Shown here: positions 34,400-43,062 of the stretch, piece after piece | Layout: each line of letters begins with the position of its first letter | Position numbering within the stretch: the first letter of the stretch is position 1 | Source: UBA3824 sp017541145 | GTDB taxonomy: Bacteria; Bacteroidota; Bacteroidia; Bacteroidales; UBA3824 | Assembly: GCA_947168365.1 (NCBI GenBank) | Contig: CAMVLO010000002.1 | Location: forward strand, 74,364-138,363 | Length of the DNA stretch: 64,000 nt | Reading direction: 5' to 3' | The notes under the pieces: model-generated | What the model was told of the DNA's origin: nothing | Database searches by the model: none | Seen by the model: the letters and a program-made list of their open reading frames with translations, nothing else | Position numbers and translations under genes: made by a program

Positions 34400-34475
34400 C
34401 ATCGCAGTCCCGAAGGGACGGCATAAAATATCCGGGGGTGTTGTCGGCAACGACAAAAACCCCCGGATAATTGAC
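34400..34475 (+). repeat. GC-rich palindromic element with GNRA-capped hairpin
   Basis: A small hairpin GTCCC-GAA-GGGAC (34407-34419) is followed by a two-stem hairpin: TATCCGGGGG (34429-34438) pairs with CCCCCGGATA (34460-34469), and inside it TTGTCG-GCAA-CGACAA closes a GCAA tetraloop. It is far richer in GC than the flanks and looks like an intergenic repeat family (REP-like). It follows the small membrane protein gene and may end its transcript. Confidence 0.7.
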
Positions 34476-34499
34476 GCATTAATTTCGAAGTAACGGTGA

Positions 34500-34540
34500 T
34501 ATAAAAAAAGAGCGGAACGATAAAATCGAACCGCTCTAAT
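34500..34540 (-). terminator. Rho-independent terminator for the 34561 gene
   Basis: AGAGCGG (34509-34515) pairs with CCGCTCT (34531-34537), with an inner CGAT-AAA-ATCG stem. On the minus strand the stem is followed by a T-run (the A-run at 34503-34509). Confidence 0.8.
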
Positions 34541-34560
34541 TGTTAGAGTGTCAAAAGGAA

Positions 34561-35298
34561 TTAAGAATTTGTTACCTCCGTTTTTACCTCGGTGTCAGTA
34601 GACACTTCGGTAGTAGAGTTTTTGTTTAATCCCTTCGATTTGTCAAACAATTCGTTGATAATCAATGCAAACTCGTTGCATGACTTAGGAGCTATATAAG
34701 CATTATATGCGTTGACATAATCTGCAAATTCGCCCCATGCTTTGTTCAAAGCATCGCGTGCGCCCGGTTTGTAACCCTTATTCGCTTGGTAATAATTACC
34801 TCTTAAGTCGTATAAACTTTCGTGTTTATCCAACAAATTTGCTACTATTGACAATAAGATGTCAATACTAAGTGTTTTGAGAGCCGGTTTCCCAAGTTGA
34901 TTAAACTCGTTTAATTGTCGTTTAATTTTTTCAATTTTCTTAAACAAATTATTTCCTTTGAGAATGCCGTATTTGTCAACAATCTCTTTGGCTGTCTTTG
35001 CGAGATCCGAAATTTGTGTTTCCGGATTATACACATTGGCAGTGATAATCTGTCTAATTGAATTAAAGACATTAAACATCTGTTTCCTCACCTCGGTAAG
35101 CTCTACCGTATAAGGGTTGGTTCTCTGTTTTTCAACAGCTGTTACCAACAAATTGTAGTTTTCAGTGAAATTTTTAGCATATTCACTGTTTCGTACTTCT
35201 TCAGGCAACTTTCCCAAAGTTGCGAGTGCTCGTGCCGCGAAGTACAGCGTTTCTAGGTTCGAAAACCTAACGAGACTTTTTAAACAAAAGTAGTTCAT
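34561..35298 (-). CDS. Conserved helical protein, possibly DUF6261 family
   Basis: 245 residues, almost entirely alpha-helical and hydrophilic, without signal or TM. Visible features are RFSNLETLYFAARALATLGKLP, a central KKIEKIKRQLNEFNQLGKPALKTLSIDILLSIVANLLDKHESLYDLRGNYYQANKGYKPGARDALN, and a Thr/Glu-rich tail. The layout recalls DUF6261, a Bacteroidetes-specific family of unknown function that is often found in several copies and near mobile or repeated DNA. The assignment is from memory of the pattern and is tentative. It lies alone between the GC-rich palindromes and the 42-bp repeat array. Confidence 0.6.
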   Translation of the reverse strand: MNYFCLKSLVRFSNLETLYFAARALATLGKLPEEVRNSEYAKNFTENYNLLVTAVEKQRTNPYTVELTEVRKQMFNVFNSIRQIITANVYNPETQISDLAKTAKEIVDKYGILKGNNLFKKIEKIKRQLNEFNQLGKPALKTLSIDILLSIVANLLDKHESLYDLRGNYYQANKGYKPGARDALNKAWGEFADYVNAYNAYIAPKSCNEFALIINELFDKSKGLNKNSTTEVSTDTEVKTEVTNS

Positions 35299-35640
35299 AG
35301 TGTTTAAAAATTTAAAAGTGTTAATAAATAAAGTTAATTATAATTGCCTAATGATTTAATTACAACCGACTGTTTTATTCTTTTTTGCTATTCTCTATTA
35401 TTTCGAGTCGGAATTACGTTTGTTCAATCAATTAGAACACTACAATGATACAAAATCTTTTTTAATTGTGCAAATCTTTGCTATTCAATGACTTCTATAA
35501 TCTATCAAAAATCATATAAAAATATCCGTTTTTGTAGTAAAATTCGCCTTTACAGATACTTGTGGCGGTTTTTGTTAAAAAATATTAAATTATATAATTG
35601 ATTATCAAACAGATATGTAATTCTTGCTGATTTTGACATC
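35299..35640. other. AT-rich intergenic stretch
   Basis: About 340 bases between the DUF6261-like gene and the repeat array. I see no open frame, RNA gene or strong hairpin. On the minus strand a TAACTTTA-like sequence near 35333 could be a weak -7 box for the 34561 gene. Confidence 0.5.
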
Positions 35641-35651
35641 TTTTTGTTTGA

Positions 35652-36150
35652 AAAATTCTTGGAATTCTTGAAAATTGTATCGCTACGAGAAATGAAAATT
35701 CTTGGAATTCTTGAAAATTGTATCGCTACAAGAAATGAAATTACCGGAAATTATTAATCTTGTATCGCTACAAGAAATGAAATTACCGGAAATTATTAAT
35801 CTTGTATCGCTACAAGAAATGAAATTACCGGAAATTATTAATCTTGTATCGCTACAAGAAATGAAATTACCGAAAATTATTAATCTTGTATAGCTACAAG
35901 AAATGAAATTACCGGAAATTATTAATCTTGTATCGCTACAAGAAATGAAATTACCGAAAATTATTAATCTTGTATCGTTACAATAAAGGAAATTACCGGA
36001 AATTATTAATCTTGTATCGCTACAATAAAGGAAATTTCCGGAAATTATTAATCTTGTATCGCTACAATAAAGGAATTTTCTGAAAATTATTAATCTTGTC
36101 ACGCGACAAGAAAGGAAATTATCGGGAATTATGAATCTTGTTGCGACAAT
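35652..36150. repeat. Twelve-unit 42-bp tandem array, each unit with a hairpin
   Basis: The hairpin TCTTGTA-TCGC-TACAAGA (or a variant) recurs at 35676, 35719, 35761, 35803, 35845, 35887, 35929, 35971, 36013, 36055, 36097 and 36139 (start of TGTA or its equivalent). All steps are 42 bp except the first, which is 43. The rest of the unit is AATGAAATTACCGGAAATTATTAA, itself near-palindromic around ACCGG. Central units are nearly identical; both ends are degenerate. At 36097 the stem reads TCTTGTC-ACGC-GACAAGA, so A-T has become C-G with pairing kept. Because 42 is a multiple of three, reading frames stay open on both strands; I regard the array as non-coding. Confidence 0.9.
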
Positions 36151-36163
36151 ATTTTGTATTTTC

Positions 36164-36230
36164 TGACATCTTGTCTTATTATATTCTGTCAAAAAGTTAG
36201 TCGATTGTCATTTTTTGTGACAGTTTGTCA
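36164..36230 (+). promoter_or_regulatory. Two TGACA-N3-TGTC sites upstream of htpG
   Basis: TGACA-TCT-TGTCT at 36164-36176 and a perfect TGACA-GTT-TGTCA at 36218-36230 are 54 bp apart. Single TGTCA half-sites occur between them (near 36187 and 36206). They lie 80-150 bp before the htpG start and are good candidates for a heat-shock or stress regulator. I cannot name the regulator from the sequence. Confidence 0.5.
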
Positions 36231-36311
36231 TTAAAATTTATTCGGTACGGGGTTTGATTGTTGGCATTCGGAAATTTTAATTTAAGTAAAACATCTAAAA
36301 CTATATAAAAT

Positions 36312-38378
36312 ATGGCAACGACAGGTAAAATTGGAGTTACAAGTGAGAACATCTTCCCTGTAATCAAAAAATTCTTGTATTCAGAACAGGAAATCTTTTT
36401 AAGAGAATTGGTTTCCAACGCAGTAGATGCTACTACAAAGGTAAAAGCATTGGCAAGAAAAGGCGATCTCAAGGAAGACCTTGGCGATTTGACAGTAAGA
36501 GTGAATGTTGACAAAGATAAAAAGACTATCACTATTTCGGATCACGGTATCGGTATGACTTCTGAGGAGGTTGACAAATATATCAATCAGATTGCATTCT
36601 CATCAGCAGGCGACTTCCTTGAAAAATACAAGGATTCTATTGATGCTATTATCGGTCATTTCGGACTCGGATTCTACTCTGCATTTATGGTTTCAGAAAA
36701 GGTTGACATCATCACAAAGAGTTGGCAGCCTGATTCCAAAGCTGTAAAATGGAGTTGCGACGGCAGCCCTGAGTATCAGATGGAAGAAACCGAAAAGGCT
36801 GAACGTGGTACTGATATTATTCTTCATATCGACAACGATTCGGCAGAGTATCTCGAAGATGCCAAGATTGAAGGTTTGCTCAAGAAATATTGTATGTTCC
36901 TTCCTGTTCCTATTGCTTTTGGCAAGATTAAGGAATGGAAAGAAGATAAATATGTTGATACCGACAAAGATAAGGTTATCAATGATACTGAACCGCTTTG
37001 GACTAAAAAACCGTCGGAACTCAAGGATGAGGATTACAAGAATTTCTACAAGAAACTTTATCCTTCTACTTTTGAAGATCCGTTGTTTAATATCCATTTG
37101 AATGTAGATTATCCGTTTACACTTACAGGTATTTTGTATTTCCCGAAAATCCGTACTAATTTGGAAATTCAGAAAAACAAAATCCAGTTGTATTGCAACC
37201 AAGTATATGTTACAGACAATGTAGAAGGTATTGTGCCTGAGTTCTTAACATTGCTTCATGGTGTATTGGATTCTCCGGATATTCCTTTGAATGTATCAAG
37301 AAGTTATTTGCAGTCGGATTCTAATGTAAAGAAAATCAGCAACCATATTACAAAGAAAGTTGCTGACAAGCTTACAGATATTTTCAAGAATCAGCGCGAA
37401 GATTTGGAAAAGAAATGGGACGATCTCCGTTTGTTCATTCAATACGGTATGCTTACAAACGACAAGTTCTATGAGTCAGCCAAAGATTTCTTCTTGTACA
37501 AAAATACCGAAGACAAATATTTTACTTTGGATGAATACAAGAATATCATCAAAGCAAACCAAACTGACAAAAACAATACTATAATAATACTTTACGCTAC
37601 CAACAAGGAAGATCAGTATTCATTTATTTCGGCAGCCAAAGAAAAAGGTTACGATGTATTGATTTTGGATTCAGCATTTGATTCACATTTTATCAACCAG
37701 GTAGAACAAAAGAATTCAGATGTAAGATTTATGCGTGTAGATTCTGATACATTGGACAAACTTATCAGAAAAGAAGACGCTCCAAAATCTACATTGACCG
37801 ATACCGAAAAATCAGATTTGTCAGCAGTATTCAATTCACAAACACCAAAGAATTCCAACAAGAATTTCACAGTAGAATTTGATACCTTGTCGGCAGACGA
37901 TATGCCTGTATTGATTACCCAGAGCGAATTTATGCGTCGTATGAAAGATATGGGTAAGATGGGCGGTCCAGAATCAAGTTTCTACAACAATCTTCCTGAC
38001 AATCTCAATCTTGTTGTCAACGAAAACCATCCGATAGTAAAATCAATAATTGCGGATGCAAAATCGGCAACAGCAGCTGATGTTACAAAATTGGAAGACG
38101 AGTTGAAACCTTTGAAATCTGATTTGGAAAGTCTTGAAAAGCTTACCAAAGACAAGAAAGAGGAAGAAATCAGTACCGAAGAGAAAACCAAGAAAGAGGA
38201 ATTACAGAAGAAAATCTCAGACTTGGAATCAAAACGCAAAGAGGTATTTGAGAAATATGCCGGCGGCAACAAGTTGGTTAAACAATTGATAGACTTGGCA
38301 TTGTTGGCAAACAACATGCTTAGAGGCGAAGATCTTACCAAATTTGTAAAACGTTCGGTAGAATTTATTGGAAAATAA
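36312..38378 (+). CDS. htpG: HtpG, Hsp90 family chaperone
   Basis: 688 residues, full length for bacterial Hsp90. The N-terminal GHKL ATPase holds SEQEIFLRELVSNAVDA (catalytic Glu, conserved Asn), ISDHGIGMTSEEV, and GHFGLGFYSAFMVSEKV. The middle domain contains LNVSRSYLQSDSNVKKI, with the conserved Arg that reaches the ATP. The C-terminal dimerisation domain has a charged coiled-coil insert (about 590-640, Glu/Lys-rich). It is a cytosolic ATP-dependent dimer that remodels client proteins. The start at 36312 is supported by the conserved GKIGVTSENIFPVIKKFLYS beginning. It is monocistronic, with a terminator at 38412. The repeat array and the TGACA/TGTCA sites lie upstream. Confidence 0.97.
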   Translation: MATTGKIGVTSENIFPVIKKFLYSEQEIFLRELVSNAVDATTKVKALARKGDLKEDLGDLTVRVNVDKDKKTITISDHGIGMTSEEVDKYINQIAFSSAGDFLEKYKDSIDAIIGHFGLGFYSAFMVSEKVDIITKSWQPDSKAVKWSCDGSPEYQMEETEKAERGTDIILHIDNDSAEYLEDAKIEGLLKKYCMFLPVPIAFGKIKEWKEDKYVDTDKDKVINDTEPLWTKKPSELKDEDYKNFYKKLYPSTFEDPLFNIHLNVDYPFTLTGILYFPKIRTNLEIQKNKIQLYCNQVYVTDNVEGIVPEFLTLLHGVLDSPDIPLNVSRSYLQSDSNVKKISNHITKKVADKLTDIFKNQREDLEKKWDDLRLFIQYGMLTNDKFYESAKDFFLYKNTEDKYFTLDEYKNIIKANQTDKNNTIIILYATNKEDQYSFISAAKEKGYDVLILDSAFDSHFINQVEQKNSDVRFMRVDSDTLDKLIRKEDAPKSTLTDTEKSDLSAVFNSQTPKNSNKNFTVEFDTLSADDMPVLITQSEFMRRMKDMGKMGGPESSFYNNLPDNLNLVVNENHPIVKSIIADAKSATAADVTKLEDELKPLKSDLESLEKLTKDKKEEEISTEEKTKKEELQKKISDLESKRKEVFEKYAGGNKLVKQLIDLALLANNMLRGEDLTKFVKRSVEFIGK

Positions 38379-38410
38379 TTTTGTAATTTGTGTTAATTAT
38401 AATTAATTTA

Positions 38411-38446
38411 GAGGCTTGAAGTTAACTGCTTCAGGCCTTTTTTCGT
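38411..38446 (+). terminator. Rho-independent terminator of htpG
   Basis: GGCTTGAAG pairs with CTTCAGGCC (one G-T pair), followed by TTTTTT. Confidence 0.85.
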
Positions 38447-38488
38447 ATAAAATAAAAAATAATAAAATTTGGTACAATACCTTCTTTT

Positions 38489-38503
38489 TGGTACGCTGTT
38501 TGC
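38489..38503 (+). promoter_or_regulatory. Sigma-54 (-24/-12) promoter
   Basis: TGGTACG-CTGT-TTGC matches the sigma-54 consensus TGGYACRNNNNTTGC. GG at 38490-38491 and GC at 38502-38503 are correctly spaced by 10 bp. Transcription would start near 38515. It lies before rlmH and an NtrY-like kinase, whose relatives control sigma-54 activators, and this strengthens the call. Confidence 0.7.
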
Positions 38504-38514
38504 CTATTCGGGAG

Positions 38515-38600
38515 ATAGGAAACAGTAAAGAATATAAACAACAAAAAGATTAAATATTTAACTCTGCGTGAGGTAGTTACCCACGTTTTTATTTTTATTT
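38515..38600 (+). ncRNA. Candidate sigma-54-driven leader or small RNA ending in a hairpin
   Basis: From the predicted sigma-54 start, about 70-80 bases lead to CGTG-(A)-GGT-AGTT-ACC-CACG (38567-38585), followed by TTTTTATTTTTATTT, a terminator-like structure. The transcript could be a discrete small RNA, or an attenuated leader of rlmH (ATG at 38634). The stem is short (7 bp with one bulge), so read-through is likely. Neither role is proven. Confidence 0.4.
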
Positions 38601-38633
38601 ATAAAAGATGTAAAAACATAAAACAACAGACGA

Positions 38634-39107
38634 ATGAAAATAAAATTTGTAGTGGTTGGCAAAACCGTGGAGAAATATTTAATAGACGCGTGTGCCGAAT
38701 ACGAAAAGAGGATTAAAAAATATATCCAATTTGAGTATATCGTTCTCAAAGACCTTAAAAATGCTTCGTCGCTCAGTCACGACCAAGTGAAAGAGCAGGA
38801 AGCCAAACTATTAGAACCGTATATGACGCCCAATACTTATCGGATAATACTCGATGAGCACGGCAAAGAGTATACGAGTGTAGAATTTTCCGAATATATA
38901 GGTCGGAAAATGGCGAATTTAGGGAAAGATATAACATTTGTGATAGGAGGTCCATACGGTTTTGATCCTAAAATCAGTGCTTTGGCAGACGATAAGATTT
39001 CGCTTTCCAAAATGACATTTTCTCACCAGATGGTCAGACTGATATTCTTGGAGCAATTGTACCGTGCGTATACAATCATGCGCGGAGAACCTTATCATCA
39101 CGAATAA
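38634..39107 (+). CDS. rlmH: RlmH, 23S rRNA pseudouridine-1915 N3-methyltransferase
   Basis: 157 residues, the normal length. It is a SPOUT methyltransferase with the knotted C-terminal SAM site: FVIGGPYGFDP, ISLSKMTFSHQMVRLIFLEQLYRAYTIMRGEPYHHE, the last residues being diagnostic. It methylates pseudouridine 1915 in helix 69 of 23S rRNA on assembled ribosomes. It is placed behind a sigma-54 promoter and a hairpin, and 130 bases before a large kinase gene with which it may be co-transcribed. Confidence 0.96.
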   Translation: MKIKFVVVGKTVEKYLIDACAEYEKRIKKYIQFEYIVLKDLKNASSLSHDQVKEQEAKLLEPYMTPNTYRIILDEHGKEYTSVEFSEYIGRKMANLGKDITFVIGGPYGFDPKISALADDKISLSKMTFSHQMVRLIFLEQLYRAYTIMRGEPYHHE

Positions 39108-39237
39108 CGAAAAATGGAGATATCAGAAGAATTTTTATTTATTTTTACATAGAAATAACTACTCAAGGAAAAAACTTTTTTAATAGACTACAAACAATTA
39201 TTTTTTAGACACTATTAAAATTCAAGGACAAAAACAA

Positions 39238-42200
39238 GTGAAAGAGAAGTTTGTACAACTGTTTGTGAAATTTCAGTTTCTGGTATATGCAACAATACTG
39301 TGCATATCTGCAACTGTATTGGAATCGTATCTCAGTGGAGTTACCTCGGCGAGAATAGATTCCGACAGGGTGGAGAATGTATTGCATATAAAAGAAACAA
39401 AACTTGACAGCATTCTGACGTTTTTTCAAAATGAGGTAGAGAAAGGAGAAAACTTTCATAAAGAAAATTCGATATGGCTGTTTAAACAAAATCTTGATTA
39501 TCTCAAAGACGAAGGTTTTACGGTATTTGTCTACGAGAAAGATACATTGAGATTTTGGACAGATAATGTTGTACCCGCAGGCAGAATATTTTCGCAGTCG
39601 TTGCTCAATAATACATTTGCTAATCTTGACAATGCTTGGTACGAAATCCGCACCGTAATCAACGGCGACTATCGTTATGTCGGATTAATTTTTCTGAAGA
39701 ATAAGTATAATCTCAAAAACAAATATCTTAAAAACGAATTTTTACCCGATTTTAATCACGGTCCTGAGATTCAAATTTCTATGGTACCGGTAAGTTTCGG
39801 TATGGATATCCGTGACAAAGACGGTAAATATGTTTTTACGCTTGTACCTACAAGTACTTACGACATGGAGGGCGAGAAATTTAATTCCGTCGGAATACTT
39901 TATTTCCTGTCGTTGGTGATGATGTTGATTTTTATTTATACTGTAATTTGCCGGCTTGCCAAGGAGGACGGTAATTACCTGAAAATAATATCAATAATAA
40001 TAGGTGTAGTGGTAGTAAGAACATTGATGGCGATATTCAAGCTGCCGCCGTCGATATATTCTTTAAACTTTTTTGATCCGGAATTCTTTTTAGGACCGGG
40101 AATATTTTCAAGGTTTGGTGATTTTATTATCAATTCGGTAGTAATATTAGCAGTAGTAGTTTATATCTTTAAACTTACAGAATACAACAAAGTAGGCGAT
40201 TATTTGAAAACTGCTCCGAAGAAAAATCTGTATACGATTTGGGGATTTTCGTTGACAGTTTACTTTTTGTTTTTCGGATACTTGTATTCTGTTACAAAAC
40301 AGCTTATAGGTCACAGCAAAATATTGTTTCAGCTTACAAATATCATAGAGCTTGATATTTACAGTATATCCGGCATTATGATTTTGATAATACTGACAGC
40401 TGCACTTATATATACATCAGTAAAGATGACATCTTATTTTGATTATTCTTTGATAAAAAATCTGAATAAGACATTATTAATAAGTGCCGGAGTCGGAGTA
40501 GTATTATTTATAGTATCATCGTTGATATTCAGTCTGCAAACAGCAATAGCCTTGTTGTATGTATGTTTGATATTGGGTGCATCTATGATTATGCATTACA
40601 AAAATGCAGAAACAAGTGTCTACCGTTATATATTTATGGTATTTTTGAGTGCGGTATTTACATGTAATCTTATAAGTAATACCACAGAACAAAAAATCAT
40701 AGAAGAAAGCAAAACATTGGTAACCTATCCGGCAGACGAGCGCGATCAAATTGCGGAACTTCTTTTGAGTGATATTTCTCAAAAGCTGCCTAACGATGAG
40801 GTAATTACAGATTTCTTGAGAATTTCAGACACTCAACAGCGAGTTTCCAAACTTCGTGATTATATTCAGCATCAGTATTTCAACGAGTTTAGAAGCAAAT
40901 ATAATCTTAGTACCAAAGTTTTTAAATTAGAGCCCGGAGAATTGTTTGCCGATATAGATGATGATTTTGTAAAAGCCGTAGAGCAACACGGCAAGTCGGT
41001 AAATGCTACAGGTTTTTATTTTGTTGACAAAAATGACGGTACAATCAGTTACATGTGTCCGTTGAGATATGTAATCAGTCAACAGATATTTTATTTGTGT
41101 ATTTCGTTGGATTCCAAACCGATACCTCAAGAATTGGGTTATCCGGAATTGTTGATGGATAATAGTGTAAAACCATCACCGATACGAGATTACAGTTACG
41201 CGAAGTATTCACGCAGTCGCAAGATTTCTCAAAACGGAAATTATAATTACGATTTGACTGACGGTGTATATATTGCTGAAGTAGGGGAGGGGGATACCAT
41301 CGCTACTACCAAAACCGGCGATTATATTCATACAATTTATCGTAACGGCGAGAATACCATTGTGTTGTCGCATAGAAAATTATCAATATCTGATTTTGTA
41401 ACACAATTTGCGTATTTGTTTGTAACATATATTACTGTTTTGTTGATAGTATTGGTAATCAAGATGTTTCTTACAAACAATACAAATTACCGTTATCAAA
41501 TAAAAACGCGATTGATATTTTCGATAACAGGAATATTGATGTTGTCATTCATATTTATATGTATTGCAACGGCATATATCAATTTCCATCGTTTCAAGGA
41601 AGACAACATGAAGAGTATCGACGAAAAGGTTAAGAGTGTTTACATGGAATTGGAACATACCTGCGGCGATACTACAAGTTTTTCAACGATGTGGAATCCA
41701 AATACAAATAGTGTGATGGATGAATATTTGGTACAATTGTCACATATATTTTTCATTGATATCAATTTGTATGGACCACACGGACAATTGATAGCAAGTT
41801 CACGCCCGGAAATATTTAGACAGGGACTTATCAGTACCCGTATGAATACTACCGTTTTACGACAATTTGTATTAGGAAACAAGTCAAATATAATTCAAGA
41901 CGAGAAAATCGGACAAATGCAGTATGCATCAGCCTATATTCCGTTTTACAATTATAAAGACAATTTGATGGGTTACATCAATTTGCCGTATTTTACAAAG
42001 CCTGACGTTTTTAAACGTGAGCTTAGCAATTTGATAGTTTCAATTATCAATCTGTATGTTGTTTTGATGATGCTAAGTATTGTAGTTGCAGTATTTGTAT
42101 CAGAACGTATCGTTCAGCCAATCAAGTTGATACAGCACAAGATGGAGAAAATAGAGCTTGGCAAACAGCACGAGAAAATCGAGTATGACCGCAAAGACGA

Positions 42201-42960
42201 GTTGGGACAACTTGTTGCCGAGTACAACAATATGGCAGAAAAGTTGGAAGAAAGTGCGAAATTGTTGGCACAAGGAGAGCGAGAAAGTGCATGGCGTGAG
42301 ATGGCAAAACAAATTGCGCATGAAATCAAAAATCCGCTTACACCGATGAAACTCAGTATCCAGTTTTTGATGAGTCGCAGGTCAGATGCCGGTTTCGACG
42401 GAATTTTGGAAAAAGTTTCAAATACATTGATTCAACAAATTGATACATTGTCATCAATAGCAACCGGATTTTCCAACTTTGCAAAGATGCCGAAGCCAAA
42501 CGAACATCCTTTCAATGTGGTTGAAACATTGGAAAATGTTATTCAATTGTTCAATAATGTTGACAATATGGATATTACCTCGGATTTGGGCGGCTACAAA
42601 GAGATAATAATTGTAGCAGACAAAGAGCAGATTTCGCGTGTGTTTATCAACTTGATAAAAAATGCAACACAAGCAATACCCGATGGTGTAAGAGGTAAGA
42701 TTCATGTAACATTGGAATGTAAAGAAAAGCTTGTAATAAAAATTGCTGACAACGGTTGTGGTATTCCTGACGAAATTCGAGGAAAATTGTTTACTCCGTC
42801 TTTTACAACGAAGAGTAGCGGTTCGGGTTTAGGATTAGCAATGGTTAAAAATATAATAATCAATGCGAAAGGAGATATTACCTTTGAATCTGAAGTAGGA
42901 AAAGGAACAACCTTTATTGTAACATTGCCTATCAATAAAAAGCCACAGCAGACAACTTGA
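39238..42960 (+). CDS. NtrY-like sensor histidine kinase
   Basis: 1240 residues from a GTG start. The N-terminal half has one TM, a periplasmic sensor region, then about six TM helices (about 220-470). A second large periplasmic region follows, a TM near 725-745 and another near 765-790, a further extracytoplasmic segment, and a TM near 930-950. A HAMP domain (VSERIVQPIKLIQHKMEKIELGKQHEKI) comes next. The HisKA motif REMAKQIAHEIKNPLTPMKLSIQ (phospho-His about 1028) is NtrY-type, and the HATPase has NLIKNATQAIPDG, IADNGCGIPDEI and SGSGLGLAMVKNI. It should phosphorylate an NtrX/NtrC-like sigma-54 activator, which is not in this window. It is unusually large for NtrY because of its doubled membrane sensor. 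Confidence 0.88.
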   Translation: MKEKFVQLFVKFQFLVYATILCISATVLESYLSGVTSARIDSDRVENVLHIKETKLDSILTFFQNEVEKGENFHKENSIWLFKQNLDYLKDEGFTVFVYEKDTLRFWTDNVVPAGRIFSQSLLNNTFANLDNAWYEIRTVINGDYRYVGLIFLKNKYNLKNKYLKNEFLPDFNHGPEIQISMVPVSFGMDIRDKDGKYVFTLVPTSTYDMEGEKFNSVGILYFLSLVMMLIFIYTVICRLAKEDGNYLKIISIIIGVVVVRTLMAIFKLPPSIYSLNFFDPEFFLGPGIFSRFGDFIINSVVILAVVVYIFKLTEYNKVGDYLKTAPKKNLYTIWGFSLTVYFLFFGYLYSVTKQLIGHSKILFQLTNIIELDIYSISGIMILIILTAALIYTSVKMTSYFDYSLIKNLNKTLLISAGVGVVLFIVSSLIFSLQTAIALLYVCLILGASMIMHYKNAETSVYRYIFMVFLSAVFTCNLISNTTEQKIIEESKTLVTYPADERDQIAELLLSDISQKLPNDEVITDFLRISDTQQRVSKLRDYIQHQYFNEFRSKYNLSTKVFKLEPGELFADIDDDFVKAVEQHGKSVNATGFYFVDKNDGTISYMCPLRYVISQQIFYLCISLDSKPIPQELGYPELLMDNSVKPSPIRDYSYAKYSRSRKISQNGNYNYDLTDGVYIAEVGEGDTIATTKTGDYIHTIYRNGENTIVLSHRKLSISDFVTQFAYLFVTYITVLLIVLVIKMFLTNNTNYRYQIKTRLIFSITGILMLSFIFICIATAYINFHRFKEDNMKSIDEKVKSVYMELEHTCGDTTSFSTMWNPNTNSVMDEYLVQLSHIFFIDINLYGPHGQLIASSRPEIFRQGLISTRMNTTVLRQFVLGNKSNIIQDEKIGQMQYASAYIPFYNYKDNLMGYINLPYFTKPDVFKRELSNLIVSIINLYVVLMMLSIVVAVFVSERIVQPIKLIQHKMEKIELGKQHEKIEYDRKDELGQLVAEYNNMAEKLEESAKLLAQGERESAWREMAKQIAHEIKNPLTPMKLSIQFLMSRRSDAGFDGILEKVSNTLIQQIDTLSSIATGFSNFAKMPKPNEHPFNVVETLENVIQLFNNVDNMDITSDLGGYKEIIIVADKEQISRVFINLIKNATQAIPDGVRGKIHVTLECKEKLVIKIADNGCGIPDEIRGKLFTPSFTTKSSGSGLGLAMVKNIIINAKGDITFESEVGKGTTFIVTLPINKKPQQTT

Positions 42961-43032
42961 TGTAAAAAAGGTTATAAAAAAATGTTGAAGTAAAAAAATT
43001 AATAAATGATTTACTTTATCATTTTTTTTATA

Positions 43033-43040
43033 TACCTTTG
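43033..43040 (+). promoter_or_regulatory. -7 box TACCTTTG for the polysaccharide export genes
   Basis: A full TAnnTTTG match 23 bases before the ATG at 43063. No good -33 TTG is seen. Confidence 0.6.
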
Positions 43041-43062
43041 CCCAAAATTTTTAATACAATAA

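Noticed and set aside
35652..36150. CRISPR array
   Set aside because: Whole units are tandem copies with no unique spacers, and no cas genes are near.
35683..36192. A 169-residue frame on the minus strand (and shorter ones on the plus strand) across the 42-bp array
   Set aside because: The unit length is a multiple of three and contains no stop, so several frames stay open by chance. The repeat varies at pairing positions, not codon positions, and has no start or ribosome signal.
42097..42340. Four overlapping minus-strand frames inside the histidine kinase gene
   Set aside because: They are shadows of the conserved HAMP/HisKA coding region on the plus strand, with no conserved domain of their own.
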